DNA of 64,000 nucleotides from Xylogone sp. PMI_703 (Eukaryota; Ascomycota; Leotiomycetes). Made by a program: the position numbers and the translations under genes. Of the stretch, positions 44,291 through 54,723 are shown one piece after another (position 1 is the first letter of the stretch; every line of letters starts with the position of its first letter). The stretch covers positions 1 to 64,000 of the forward strand of contig JAJTUQ010000016.1 of the NCBI GenBank assembly GCA_021399445.1, read 5' to 3'. The notes under the pieces were generated by a model. The model had not been told where the DNA came from. It saw only the letters and a program-made list of their open reading frames with translations, and did no database searches.

Positions 44291-46983
44291 GGGCAGACCT
44301 AAATCCACTTGCATTTGACCTAAATCCACTTGCAAATTGCCGATAACCGGAGCCTATTCGGCAAACTTTGACCTACACAATTTGTTAGTAATCTAGATAT
44401 GCGCTTAGACTGAGGAACCCGGAATTGAGACATACAGGACGCTTAGGGCACAGTAATAATGCACTGTAATTATTATGGATATGATTATATTTAATGCCGA
44501 TGAGCCTTTCAAGCATAATTCAATTGTTCTTACCACTTTTTTTGAGCTTCAAAATGGCATCCCCATACAGTATTACCCCCCCTGAAGGCTCCCAGGCACC
44601 CCCTGCCCCTCCTAAAGCATTATACTCTGATCTGGAAGCTTTACAAGCTTCAATTCAAGCTTGGGGTCGTGCCAATGGCTATGCCTTTGTCAAGCGTGAT
44701 AGCAATAGCCATAAAGTAGTCTTCACCTGTGCTCGGTTTGGAAGCTATCAATCTAAAGGCAAAAAGAGTGAAGTTCACTTTTCCAAGAGACACAAAGGAA
44801 GCTTCAAGAAGTGTGATTGTAAGATGAAGATGACTGTTATGCTAGAAAACAGCAATTGGAGGCTCAAAGTGCTAAAACTTACTCATAACCACATTGTTAA
44901 TCTAGCTATAACTCATCCTCAGCATAAAGTAAGTGCTTTAAGCGCTGAACAAAGAACTGAAATTGTAGTTAATATGTATGTTAACATGAAAAATAATCAA
45001 ATTATTGACTTAATTGCTCTTCAACAGCTGGAAACTCTCTTGAAGTCTAGTGATATAACCAATATCATATAACAAACAAAGTTAAAAGATTTAGGTGGTA
45101 GGACCCTGATTTAATGGTTATTATATGTTATCCTCTCTTCCTTTGTATATTCTTTGTTAATAAATTAGATAAAAACTTGAATAAAGAGGTTTTTGTAAAG
45201 TATATATTATAAATACAACTAATAACTTTATTCGATTGTTTTATATGAACCTTATTACGATAACTATATATTAACAAAATCTTGATATTCTCTTTATAGA
45301 TTGTACTTATAAGACCAACTGATTCAGTATACTACTCTTTAATATATATACTATAACTAGTAGAAATAAAGTATTACAAATAAGGTTAACATTCCTTTTT
45401 AATAAGACGGAAAAATCATACGATTAGGTCATAGGACAGTTAAAGGAAGTAATAAATAAATACAATATTCTAAAGTCATTTTCTATTATAACTAATAAAA
45501 AATTAGCTCTAATGAAGAGTATAGATTCACATTTCCTTACCTTTAACTACTTTCTTTATAAATAACATGTTAATATGAATATGTTCTCGAAAACGAAGAG
45601 GTTTTTCTTACTTACCTCTAAAGTGAATAAGGTATAGAGAAGACATTCTACCTTCCAGGAATTCATGAAAGTATAAAATACTGTCCTTGAATCTGAGACT
45701 GAGAAAGCCTATGAATCAAATCTCACCAAATTGTACGTTTTCCCTCTTTTAGTTGTCGAATATACCGAGAAGACATAATTAATTCTCTGGAAAGAAAAGT
45801 TAATAAGATATTAGATTAACTAGTACTGTCATTTCGGAGTAATAATTACTTCTTTAATTAAAAGATGTTATAGTATTTTAAAGACATATTTATAACGTAG
45901 GAATAAAGATCTTAATGATATATTCAATAAATTAGTCTTATTTTAGGCTACTCAGCAAAGAGACATATTTACAGCTACAGTTCAAGAACAACTCCGAATC
46001 AAGCATTATATCAATATACCACTCTTTGCTACAGTGATTAGTCAAGTTCATGATTATACGTTTTAAAAGATCTTGATTGAACAAGCTAAAATACTTAAGG
46101 ATGATGCTATAACATCTCCTGAAGGTTGTGATTGTACGATTCAGACTTCCATAAGCCTCTCTTGTTACTATATTATATGGAAACGCCAACAGGCCGGGGG
46201 TGTAATCTTCTTAGAAGATATATATAGTCACTGGTATTACGACAGGCAGCTTGAAAGTATCTCAGCTAATCACAACATTCAGGGGCCTGTATTGAACCCT
46301 CAAACTGTTCGAGGCAAGGGAAGGCCAAAGGGAGCTTTTGGTGGCAGCAAAAACTCCAATACAGTCATATCTAGCACAAGACGTTTACTTTCGGCCTTTG
46401 AGCTCCCAACTAGCTCAGTGCCTCCAATTATGGAGACCTCAGTTCCACGGATACGACCTGCAATACTAGAAACAGAGATTGAAGTGCCTGTTCAGCAAAA
46501 GTGGTGCCAAACCGTCAGGTGGTGCCAAACCGCCAGCGATATACTACCAGGTTTGGCCGTGTGGCTACTAGAATTGGCCTTCAGAGAATCAATAATATTG
46601 GAGACACTTATGAACCAGGGACAGCACGTAAGAAAGGCTATCAACTGGGGATATCGTCAATATACCAAACAGATTCAATTGAAGAGACGGCTACGTTAGC
46701 TAACCTAGCAATCTAAAGCGATAAAAGTATGGAAGTGGTAGAAGTAAAATTGAACGAGGGAACCCAAGATTATATTGAAGTTATGATGTAATTAGAGTAG
46801 CTAAATTTGACATTGAACATTGTATTAGTGAGCCAAATTATATAAATAAATTTCACCACTCAATCTCTTCGCACAGTACAAAATTGTATGGGAGCGCGAG
46901 GTGTTGTGGTGCCTGAGGTGTGTCCGGTTATCGGCGATTTGCAAGTGGATTTAGGTCAAATGCAAGTGGATTTAGGTCTGCCC
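44291..46983 (+). mobile_element. Mutator-like (MULE) DNA transposon, complete ends
   Basis: 2,693 bp. Terminal inverted repeats of 61 bp at 44291-44351 and 46923-46983 begin GGGCAGACCTAAATCCACTT and differ at one position. Each TIR itself holds two direct copies of GACCTAAATCCACTTGCA. An 8-bp target duplication AATATGTT is at 44283-44290 and 46984-46991. The encoded transposase is FAR1/MULE type but its middle is decayed, so the copy should be non-autonomous. Confidence 0.95.
44554..46698 (+). pseudogene. MULE transposase, decayed in the middle
   Basis: N-terminal part (ATG at 44554, MASPYSITPPEG; open to 45072): a FAR1/WRKY-GCM1-like DNA-binding domain with ALQASIQAWGRANGYAFVKR, CDCKMKM and THNHI, giving the Cys/His set. 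The catalytic DDE region (about 45080-46050) is AT-rich with many stops. The C-terminal part (46073-46698) keeps a SWIM-type zinc finger, CDCTIQTSISLSCYYIIW, then DIYSHWYYDRQL and TVRGKGRPKGAFGG, typical of fungal Hop-like MULEs. The contrast between well-kept ends and a ruined centre is notable. Confidence 0.88.
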
Positions 46984-46991
46984 AATATGTT

Positions 46992-47599
46992 TTATTGCTG
47001 AGTGTCTGTCGATTCCACCTGACTAGACGATTGCCTTGGAAACCATATCCGAATATCCGTTGATCTTCCGTTTGTAGGCAATTGGCTTGGAAACCATCCA
47101 TATGTTTTGAAATTGATATGATAGTCTCCCATGTTGTCAGCTTCGACGTTGACGCCCTCCCGACGAAGATATTGAGCTTGGCGATGGGCCCATCCGGGTG
47201 CACTGTCGCTCATCGGTCAAAAAGAGCTCATCTATTTAGAAGATATGAGTTGAGATAATTACCGAGTAGATATTATTCCCTTAGAATTAATGACACGTTG
47301 CCATGGAACATTGTTAATATTGTACGATGCTAAGACTTGATTTCTATCGGCGTCATCATTGACCTGCTCACGACGATCGTGGAGCGGAAGACCCGATAAG
47401 CAAATGCCGACTTCACGAGCACGTTGAGCTATCTTGATTGTCAGTCAACCAAAGTCCCACTGGTTATGATTTGCAGGAGATGTATACGAGTTCCTAGTAG
47501 GACACCGATATGTTTATATGTAGTCACTTGCCCTTCAGGTATTTGTTTGATGGCCTCATAAACACGGATCCGCCATTCTGTCTCGTCTGCAGAAAGCAT
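46992..47599 (-). CDS. atl1: Alkyltransferase-like DNA-repair protein (Atl1 type), three exons
   Basis: Exons 47599-47488, 47428-47263 and 47208-46992, with GT..AG introns of 59 and 54 bp, give 164 residues in frame. It reads MLSADETEWRIRVYEAIKQ, IPEGQVTTYKHIGVLLGTPQ, AREVGICLSGLP, NVPWQRVINSKGIIS, and LRREGVNVEA with TYGWFP. This is the DNA-binding fold of O6-alkylguanine alkyltransferases. The active-site Cys of the PCHR motif is replaced by Trp (VPWQRV), the mark of Atl1: it binds O6-alkylguanine lesions without removing them and hands them to nucleotide excision repair in the nucleus. A local repeat near the end (YGWFPSQLP / IWFPRQSSS) is unusual. The MULE target duplication begins one base after the stop codon. 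Confidence 0.92.
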
Positions 47600-48530
47600 G
47601 CTAATATGCTTTGGTAATTTGGTACTTAAGAAGAGGGCTTGTAATAATGACTCTCATGTATGTTGTTTCGAAATCTGGAGTACATACAACCTTTTTATTT
47701 TCCTTACATAGATTTATGATGTATCCACAAAAGAGACAGCTCAGAGAGAATTGTTAATAATAGGTAGTTCAGTAATCAGATCTCTATCCACCTTTCACGA
47801 AGCACTAACTCTAAGGATGCACTGCCTTCCCCAAACGATAATTAATATTTTGACGACTGATGTAATGAAAGATCGCCAGGGTATCTTTTAGAGTATGGTA
47901 TATTGCGTCCTGTACGAAAGTATTATTCATGGATGTGTTGCGTGAAAAGTTTCCAAATTCGGTAATTTGCTGAGGAATCTAATTGCTATCATAATAGTTG
48001 GCTCGCTCGGTTGCGCTGAAATCGCTCTCCAGCACCACAGCCCCACTATTAGCAACAAGTTAAAGGCTAGTTGATATGCCGCTTACAAGCATCTCAACTA
48101 CAGTAAATCTACGCACGCGATTCTTAATCCATACATGCAACCGATGTTGTTTATCTACGGACCGTACACTTATATACAAATTGTAAGGAACCTTTTAATC
48201 TCTTATGCGGGACGAGTTATACGTGTCACGAACGCAACTTTCACTCTCCTGCCGCTGTTCCTTCTCATATTTGTTCCGCCCCATTGGCGAATAGGCGGGC
48301 CTACGCACAAGGTAGATATCTCACTGCAGCCGTGCTCCGCGCAACTGCGACTTGCGGGCACATAAGCACAGCGCACAACGTAGTAGTAGAGAGTAATTAG
48401 TGCATGACTTCATAATCTTTTTGCCCTTTATCATTAGCTTGAGATCGCCTGCGGCCAACTTCCGCGAGGTAATATTACTGTAAGCTGCATTCGGTTTATC
48501 GGCCTATCGACCTAGGCGTGATCTGAATCA
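47600..48530. other. Intergenic, upstream of atl1
   Basis: Promoter side of atl1. A frame at 48135-48365 (+) has no domain; nothing else supported. Confidence 0.45.
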
Positions 48531-48888
48531 GTTAGCAGAGCAACTGGCGGCCCAGGTTCCAAGTCTTGCCAGGAAAGATAGATAAATTCTTGAAGTGCAT
48601 AGTGAAATCTCGAAAAGTATATGCAATCAAATGAAATATGCATCCGTGATGCGCAAAAATCCGGAAATGGCGTTTGAACTGAAATTCGCAGACTTGGTGA
48701 CCGATTTGGAGGAAATAGTCCGAATACAAATTATTTCATCTACAACCGGAGAGCCATTTAAATCTATATTGCGCCACGTGCCAGAAAAAGAGAAGGAACT
48801 TTTCTATCGGTCGATGATGATCAATCGCTTTGTGCGCCCTCAGGTTAGAGTCCTTAAGATTATCGAAACTGGAACCGAGTACGTATAG
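48531..48888 (+). pseudogene. Hypothetical charged protein fragment
   Basis: The frame LAEQLAAQVPSLARKDR is open from 48531, hits TAA at 48579, then continues EVHSEISKSICNQM.. to TAG at 48886-48888. The amino-acid make-up (helical, charged) looks like real coding sequence, for example FADLVTDLEEIVRIQ and HVPEKEKELFYRSM. No family recognised and no start found upstream, so it is probably a gene fragment. Confidence 0.35.
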
Positions 48889-49858
48889 AGTATTCGAGGC
48901 ATCGCTGACGTGGCAGATTGATAAACGGTTCCCCTTCTTAGTAAAATGGTAGCATTCTTTATTATTCAAGCGCCTCGAACTCCAGAAGAACTCCAACAAC
49001 CATTGCCGGATATCTATACTCCACCGGGCTTTAATGTAGGTCTCTTCAAGCAACTTGAATTGCTGTCAAAAATTAGGAGCAAGCCACAGCATGGGTTCAA
49101 TCCCCAGACTACATATTATACGTCATGTGTTTTCTTTTCACTTCCTTAGTATAGCGATTAGCAGGATCAGTTTTCTTCGCACTATCATATTTCTCAGACG
49201 CGTATAACATACTTGCGGTTAAGATTATTTGAGTGATAGCTAGTAATGAGAGAGTAAAGCCATAAAATAGAAGGAAGATAACCGTCGCGTTCAGACACGC
49301 ACATTCGCCGAATTTGGTCACATGCGCTCCTTCTTGAGTTGCACCCTATAATTTCCCTGTGCAAACGAAGCAGACACAAAATGTCCACTTAGCTGTTGCT
49401 CCACAGCTAACCATTTGTTATCGATAACTGATTCTATCACTTGTCGACCTTCCGTCACTTCGTGGACACAGCGTCCAGACATATAGCTATTCGAAGGGCC
49501 AATTATTCCTCTCATTATGGTGGTCAAGACGAAAACCTAAAAACTGGTCAAGAACATGCTGGTCACTCTTTTATTCAATCATATCGTAGAACGACCATGT
49601 TACTACTAACGAAATTCTATTTGGGGTTATTTGCCACCTCCAAAATCAAGTTGAATAATCCTCGGACTTCCCTCCCACCCCCGGTGTCGCAAACGTTGAC
49701 AGGGCCAACCGTATCGCAGAATCAAGACCAAAAATGAGTTGCACCTTAAGATATGGATGAACTCAATGATTGGCTCAGGCGTTACGAGACAGCTCTTCAA
49801 AGATATCATATTAATAAGCCCAATTTTACAATTCCAACGAATCAGTCTTTCGCAGTTG
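48889..49858. other. No firmly supported gene
   Basis: Frames 48946-49149 (+; APRTPEELQQPLPDIYTPPG) and 49527-49318 then 49321-49109 (-; the latter with a long hydrophobic segment, FLLFYGFTLSLLAITQIILT) may be pieces of broken genes. I cannot join them convincingly. Confidence 0.3.
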
Positions 49859-49922
49859 ATAGATACTATGTAGATCATAAACAAAGCCTTCACCACTCCC
49901 TTGGATAATCTCTGCAACAACA
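49859..49922. repeat. 64-bp inverted repeat, left arm
   Basis: Inverted match to 50305-50368 with about five differences, all transitions by eye (core ACTATGTAGATCATAAACAA). Arms are 383 bp apart and enclose the start and most of the small secreted protein gene. Confidence 0.85.
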
Positions 49923-50013
49923 CAAGTCGGCAATCACCAGTCATCTTTTCTTATTGGAAAACTATACAAAAAGACCCCAAAGAGGCAAACTAACATAGAT
50001 TCATTAGATAAAA

Positions 50014-50385
50014 ATGTTCCGACAATTGCTTCCAATCTTGAGCTTAGCCGGTTTAGCATTTCCAAGCCCAGCATCTGATGTAAACAGCCTTGGCAAACTT
50101 GCTGCAGTCGATTTCGTTGGATATAGCGACCCACATTGCAGCGGCAATACTATTAATAACAGTCCTTTGAATACGGGATGCTTCAATCTCGCCGCAGCTA
50201 CCCAAAGCTTCTCTTCGTCAGGGAATGGAAATTGCCTTGTCACCGCGTTCACCTGCTCTGAATGTAACTGTAACGCCTTTATCTCTGGTTTTGTACCGGT
50301 TAATGCGTTGTTGCGGGGATTATCCGAGGGAGTAGTGAAGGCTTTGTTTATGATCTACATAGTGTCTATGTTTCGTGTTAGTTGA
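50014..50385 (+). CDS. Small secreted cysteine-containing protein, 123 aa
   Basis: ATG at 50014. A signal peptide is clear: MFRQLLPILSLAGLAFPSPA, cleavage near residue 20. The mature part has six Cys (DPHCSG, NTGCFN, GNCLVT, FTCSECNC) and the pattern AVDFVGYSD.. GCFNL.. seen in many uncharacterised fungal secreted proteins. Such proteins are often called candidate effectors, but nothing here proves that. The last ~25 residues (LSEGVVKALFMIYIVS onward) lie wholly within the right arm of an inverted repeat, so the native C-terminus has probably been replaced or the gene truncated. Confidence 0.6.
   Translation: MFRQLLPILSLAGLAFPSPASDVNSLGKLAAVDFVGYSDPHCSGNTINNSPLNTGCFNLAAATQSFSSSGNGNCLVTAFTCSECNCNAFISGFVPVNALLRGLSEGVVKALFMIYIVSMFRVS
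50305..50368. repeat. 64-bp inverted repeat, right arm
   Basis: Partner of 49859-49922. It encodes the hydrophobic tail GVVKALFMIYIVS of the secreted protein; the left arm encodes the same peptide on the other strand (frame at 49944-49627). Confidence 0.85.
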
Positions 50386-51317
50386 GGTGTAATATGAGTG
50401 TCTTTGATAGCGTCCTTCAAAGCTGCTACAGTGCTTCGAAAATAGTAGCTTTAAAGTAGCTTTAAAGTAGCGACTCCATTACCTATATAACGTCTTAGAT
50501 GCAAACTACAGGTAGATTTTTCTATAAACCTCAACTTATTAAACATGAAGTGAACCGACGGTACTAACAATGGTAGACAGACTCTATAGTTAGACAGTAA
50601 CAAAGTTTAAAAGAATATACTTAAACTAGAAGTGTGATAAGTAGCAGAGCTCAAGCTAATCCCACTGCCAATCCGCGTGTTTGATTCCGGAGAGCTTGTT
50701 GAGACAGCAAGAATCATATCGTTGTAGGGATCAAAGAAAAAGCATGGCCGGTATGTTGTTCTAAGCCACTGCTGGTTCAAATTCCAAAAATACAGATTGG
50801 AAACGGGAAGCCACAAAATGACAGACATATATAAGGACTGCTTATTTATACCATATCTGTATCAGCTTTTATGGTTCCGGTTGAATAAAATTATACGAAT
50901 AACTCCAAGATATGCCCTACCATTTATTATAAGGCTAGCAAGCACTTACGGTAACTCTAATTTTCGACGTGTTTTCTACATGTCTCTTTTCGTTGGCTAC
51001 AGCAACTTACAAGCAGCTCAGGCCGTATAAATTGATGTTAGAAAATCCCCCCAAAATGCATCCCTCCAACAGCGTAACAGCGGAGGTTGAAGATGTTATT
51101 GTGGGCACTTAGTGAGATCTAACAAGGACCGCAAAGACCTTATTCCTTAGGGTCTGTAATCGGAAGTCCCGTCAATCACGGCGGAAGTTCCACGCTTTAC
51201 AAACTACATAAAACCCCACTCATAGAAGACAGACTCTGTAAAATCCATAACCTCCTTATCATTATTTGTGACATCTAACAACGATACTTCTTATTATCTA
51301 CCGTCTCAGACTGCACA
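50386..51317. other. Intergenic; upstream of RidA gene
   Basis: An 11-bp tandem repeat (TAGCTTTAAAG) lies at about 50445-50473. Frames 50607-50828 (-) and 50797-51030 (+) have no domain. Confidence 0.45.
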
Positions 51318-51713
51318 ATGTCTCCGGTTAATTTTTTCAATCACGAGGCTGGAAAAAGGATAGCCGATACATTCGGGTACTCGCAAGTCGCCAGACTTCC
51401 TAGTGGCGCTATTGTTCTGGCTGGAATGCTAGGTGTCGATAGTGCAATGACATTAGCCCCAACGCTAGAAGAACAAGTACACAGAATTTTAGGTCACATT
51501 GAGGCTGCTCTAGCAGAGGTTAATGCAGAGCCATCTGATGTCTACAAGGTTACCAGTTATCACATCAGCGTAGAAGAGAGTGCTGGTCCGGTTACTGTGG
51601 CATGGTTGAAAAAATATGGGACAAAGCCTACATGGACAGCTATTGGGGTAAAGGAATTGGGAGTTCCTGGTGCGAAATTAGAGGTACAGGTTGAGGCTTG
51701 GCCGGCAGCCTGA
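51318..51713 (+). CDS. RidA/YjgF/YER057c-family protein
   Basis: 131 residues, single exon, ATG at 51318 and TGA at 51711-51713; the usual length for the family. Motifs: an N-terminal YSQVARLPSGAIVLAGMLGVD block, LEEQVHRILGHIEAAL, DVYKVTSYHIS, PTWTAIGVKELGVPGAKLEV and VEAWPA. RidA enzymes hydrolyse reactive enamine/imine intermediates such as 2-aminoacrylate; some fungal members sit in biosynthetic clusters. The conserved Arg of the canonical active site (usually R-x-A/C near 105 in bacterial RidA) is not obvious; TWTAIGV takes that place. It may therefore belong to a non-archetypal Rid subgroup. No defect seen. Confidence 0.9.
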   Translation: MSPVNFFNHEAGKRIADTFGYSQVARLPSGAIVLAGMLGVDSAMTLAPTLEEQVHRILGHIEAALAEVNAEPSDVYKVTSYHISVEESAGPVTVAWLKKYGTKPTWTAIGVKELGVPGAKLEVQVEAWPAA

Positions 51714-51720
51714 GTACAGA

Positions 51721-51810
51721 ATTGTGGGAGCGCTTGTCTTGGCAGCGTCTAACCTAAAACCCTTGTTATGACATACAAATTTCTACATGCTGCTTTAACT
51801 AGTACATAAC
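51721..51810. repeat. Dispersed repeat R2, copy 1
   Basis: About 75% identical by eye to 57387-57474, with the shared blocks CTAACCTAAAACCCTTG and CTGCTTTAACTAG. It starts eight bases after the RidA stop codon. Confidence 0.75.
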
Positions 51811-52139
51811 GTGTAACAGAAATTTCACAAAGATTTTGATCGTGGTTTTAATATAGTTTTTACTATTAATTTCACAACAAATATAAGATTTACTTATATT
51901 ATTCAAAAGCACATCTTTTACTATTCTTAAAGTTGTATTTTAATATTTTTTATATCAAATTGTGAGAGTAAAAGCTAATACATATATATATAGTATAATC
52001 TCTTAATTTGGTTAACTGAATTCACTTATTCAGAGGGCAGAGGATCTATATTAGAGAGGAAATATCAGTTCTAATCTTACTGTATGTAGTTTATGGTAGA
52101 GACTACCAATACAAGCACTCCCCGGAATTGTGATTCGTT

Positions 52140-53735
52140 GCAGAGGTAAAATCAGGGTTCAAAAGTCCGTGACTACTCACTGCCTTAACGTGTCACGTTA
52201 AGACTATAATAACATGACTCTTTTTTCAAATAACTATAACTTTCTAAGATGGAGCTTAATTTACGTGAATTTGGTACTGAAATAAGCAGAAATCGTCAAA
52301 AAGGTCATAAATTGACCTTAGAGTAACGTATAACCATTTGTGCAACTGTAGTATTTAGCTAATCATATCGGTCTGTTGTGAAAGTCTTTTATGTCACAAA
52401 GTCAATAGTAACTAAGTATATTCAACGTTTTACCAAAGATCATACTTTCAATTCAAAATCTCGATTTAGACATTTTTCAGTTTTTATACATCAGGAGAAA
52501 TAATATATTTATTGATTAATTCGACAAAAACTTAAAATCAGATATAATGTTAGGGGATGGGCATCCCGGGGTGGTCGACAGCGAATCACAGGCAAGACGA
52601 AGGGTGTGCGCAGGTATCTCTCATGCATTCCACAAACTAAATCTTGTCCCTTACATCGTTAAGCTTAAGCTCTACTTTATACTGTACAATGGTCACGTGA
52701 ATGTCCTAGGCGAGGTCCCTTCGCTGGGGCTGCATTCCCCCCTGGTGGGCGTAACACCCCCTTTACACCTGGCCCTTAACATATAAAGCTTTAATTTTGG
52801 AGTTAAATTCAAAAATCATTTATTCAACGATTAAATGTATATTATATAAGTATTATATGTGTAAATGAAAATCTTTAAAAAGAATTCTATTAACTAAGGA
52901 AAGAGTTTCCGAACGATATAGTTTTGCTTAATATTAATTTAATCTTATTTATTTAAAATAACTTAAAACTTTAGTTTCCGGAAAGTTTTCGGATAAGTAT
53001 AGTTTATAAAATAATACGAATAATTCAATAGCCTAAGTCTTCTGATATTTTTCCGAAAAGTAATTTTCTGACTTTGTTAACTTAAAAGGTCATAAGAAAG
53101 TTAATATCTTGATTATAATATAGATAATAGTGTAAGTTAAAAAAAGGTCTGAAATCATTATCATGAAGAGAGACAAATACTCAAAATATAACAGTTATAC
53201 ATTAAAGAATTATCAGATAACTTTGGAAAAAGGTTTATCACTTTATTATTAGCTTAAAGATATATTTCAACAAGATAACGTAAGTATTCATAAGTCAAGA
53301 GTTACCAAAAACTGACTAGAAGTACATAAAATTTGAGTAATTGATTAGTCAGCTTATTCCTCAGATCTTAACTCAATTGAGTATGTCTGGAAAGCTTTAA
53401 AAACTAAATTATATAAAAAGTTCCCTAATTTATATGCTTTAAAAGATAACAAGTTGGATATCGAGGAATTCAAGAAAATGATAAAAGAGGTATTGTGGAG
53501 TATTTCTCAGGACCTGATTAATAAGCTTATGAGCTCTGTACTATGTCGTTTGAAAGCTGTAAGTAAAGCAAAAGTTAATATACTAAATATTAAATACTGG
53601 TCAATTAGCTATAGAATATAGTTATTTTTATGTATATAGCTGTATAATTGATAAAGTTATTTAACCTAGAAATATAGGGGTGATAATGAGGAGGCTTAGT
53701 TAATTCGGGGTGGTCACGGACTTTTGACTTCTTAC
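52140..53735 (+). mobile_element. RIP-decayed Tc1/mariner element
   Basis: Inverted ends around CAAAAGTCCGTGAC (52158 region) and GTCACGGACTTTTG (53713 region) bracket a relic transposase. The N-terminal HTH part from ATG at 52250 reads MELNLREFGTEISRNRQKGH, then LTLE and stops. The catalytic C-terminal part (about 53265-53580) reads LQQDNVSIHKSRVTK, SAYSSDLNSIEYVWKALK and IKEVLWSISQDLINKLM. The element is AT-rich and riddled with stops. Exact outer ends are uncertain by about 20 bp. Confidence 0.85.
52548..52781. mobile_element. Solo LTR nested in the Tc1/mariner relic
   Basis: 234 bp GC-normal block that starts TGTTAGGGG and ends CCCTTAACA (TG..CA). It is flanked by a perfect 5-bp duplication TATAA at 52543-52547 and 52782-52786. 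These are the marks of an LTR-retrotransposon insertion reduced to one LTR by recombination. It carries no RIP signature, unlike the element it sits in. It is not similar to the LTR-like repeats at 1-2.8 kb. Confidence 0.88.
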
Positions 53736-53890
53736 TTTAAAGAGATTGATATAAGCAATTTTTCAACTTTAATAGTGATTTAAATATTCTACATTTAATT
53801 TCTTGTAATTAATTTAAGACCACTAATACTTCGATTTGACCTATCCTATTGGTCATAAGATATCATAATACACATAAACTATATGTATTT

Positions 53891-54723
53891 TTAGCTTACC
53901 ATAGCCTGCGGGCCGAATTGCTTCCAAGATTGTCTGCTCGAAACAGTTTCCCACCAGGTTTTTACATTAGGGCGGGAGTTAACCAACTCCTCATAACCCA
54001 TACGGAACGAATAAGCCATCAGAGGCATGTAAAAAATGTCTATCAAGGAGAAGGTATCTCCGGCCATGTAAGACTGCCTGGAGAGGACAGTGCTCTCAAA
54101 AACGTCCAGCCTCTGAGATAATGTATTCACAAGGCTCTCAACTAACAATCCATTCTTTGAGATTCCTGCACGACTATATGGAAAATTGATTAGTCTTATA
54201 TGTAGATGCTATGTCAGTGACTCACGGTTTAAAGATCAATTCCATCTGTAATGGTCGAGCCAAAGCATCAAAATTATTCATTTCTACACTAGCCCACTGT
54301 TCAAAACGACCCATAGTCTTCAAGTCAGAGAGATCTGGGAGTAAAGGCTGTCCATGCTCCTTATACTTGGTTGATAAGTAGCGGCATATTGCGCGAGACT
54401 CTAGAAAGCATTCATATCAGGTTATAACTATTCATTTCTTAAATACCAAGCCGGGTAGGCGATATTACCGTAAAGAGTAAAGTCCCCATCCTGAAGAACT
54501 GGAACTACCCCGAAGGGTTGCTTGTTGAGGTGAGAAGGAAGCTATAAATCTTGTTAGTGAATGCTCAAAATAGACAACAAGGAAGTGCCGTGTTTACCTT
54601 CTGCTCGCCCTTGTCGAGATTAATATCAACAAATTTGTACTCTGTAATCCCCCTTTCGGCAAGGGTAAGAAGCACCTTCAATGTACATAAAGATTTCAGG
54701 TTTCCTATTAAAGTGAGGATCAT
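53891..54723 (-). CDS. Glutathione S-transferase, four exons
   Basis: Exons 54723-54598, 54541-54469, 54400-54226 and 54173-53891 give 218 residues, the usual GST size. The introns are 56, 68 and 52 bp, all GT..AG. The thioredoxin-like N-terminal domain reads MILTLIGNLKSLCTLKVLLTL, then NKQPFGVVPVLQDGDFTLYESRAI cut over exons 2-3; VPVL..ESRAI is the glutathione-binding signature. The helical C-terminal domain has the SLIDIFYMPLMAY motif (N-capping box type) and NVKTWWE. The arrangement resembles the Phi-like/GTT fungal classes; Ser11-14 region could supply the catalytic Ser. It is cytosolic and conjugates electrophiles to glutathione. It lies next to a divergent MFS exporter at 55284. Confidence 0.92.

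Noticed and set aside
46923..46983. hAT element, because of the 8-bp target duplication
   Set aside because: The encoded FAR1-like and SWIM zinc-finger regions and the long TIRs identify a Mutator-like element.
52547..52786. 79-codon frame in the solo LTR
   Set aside because: The block is explained by TG..CA ends and a 5-bp duplication; the frame has no domain.
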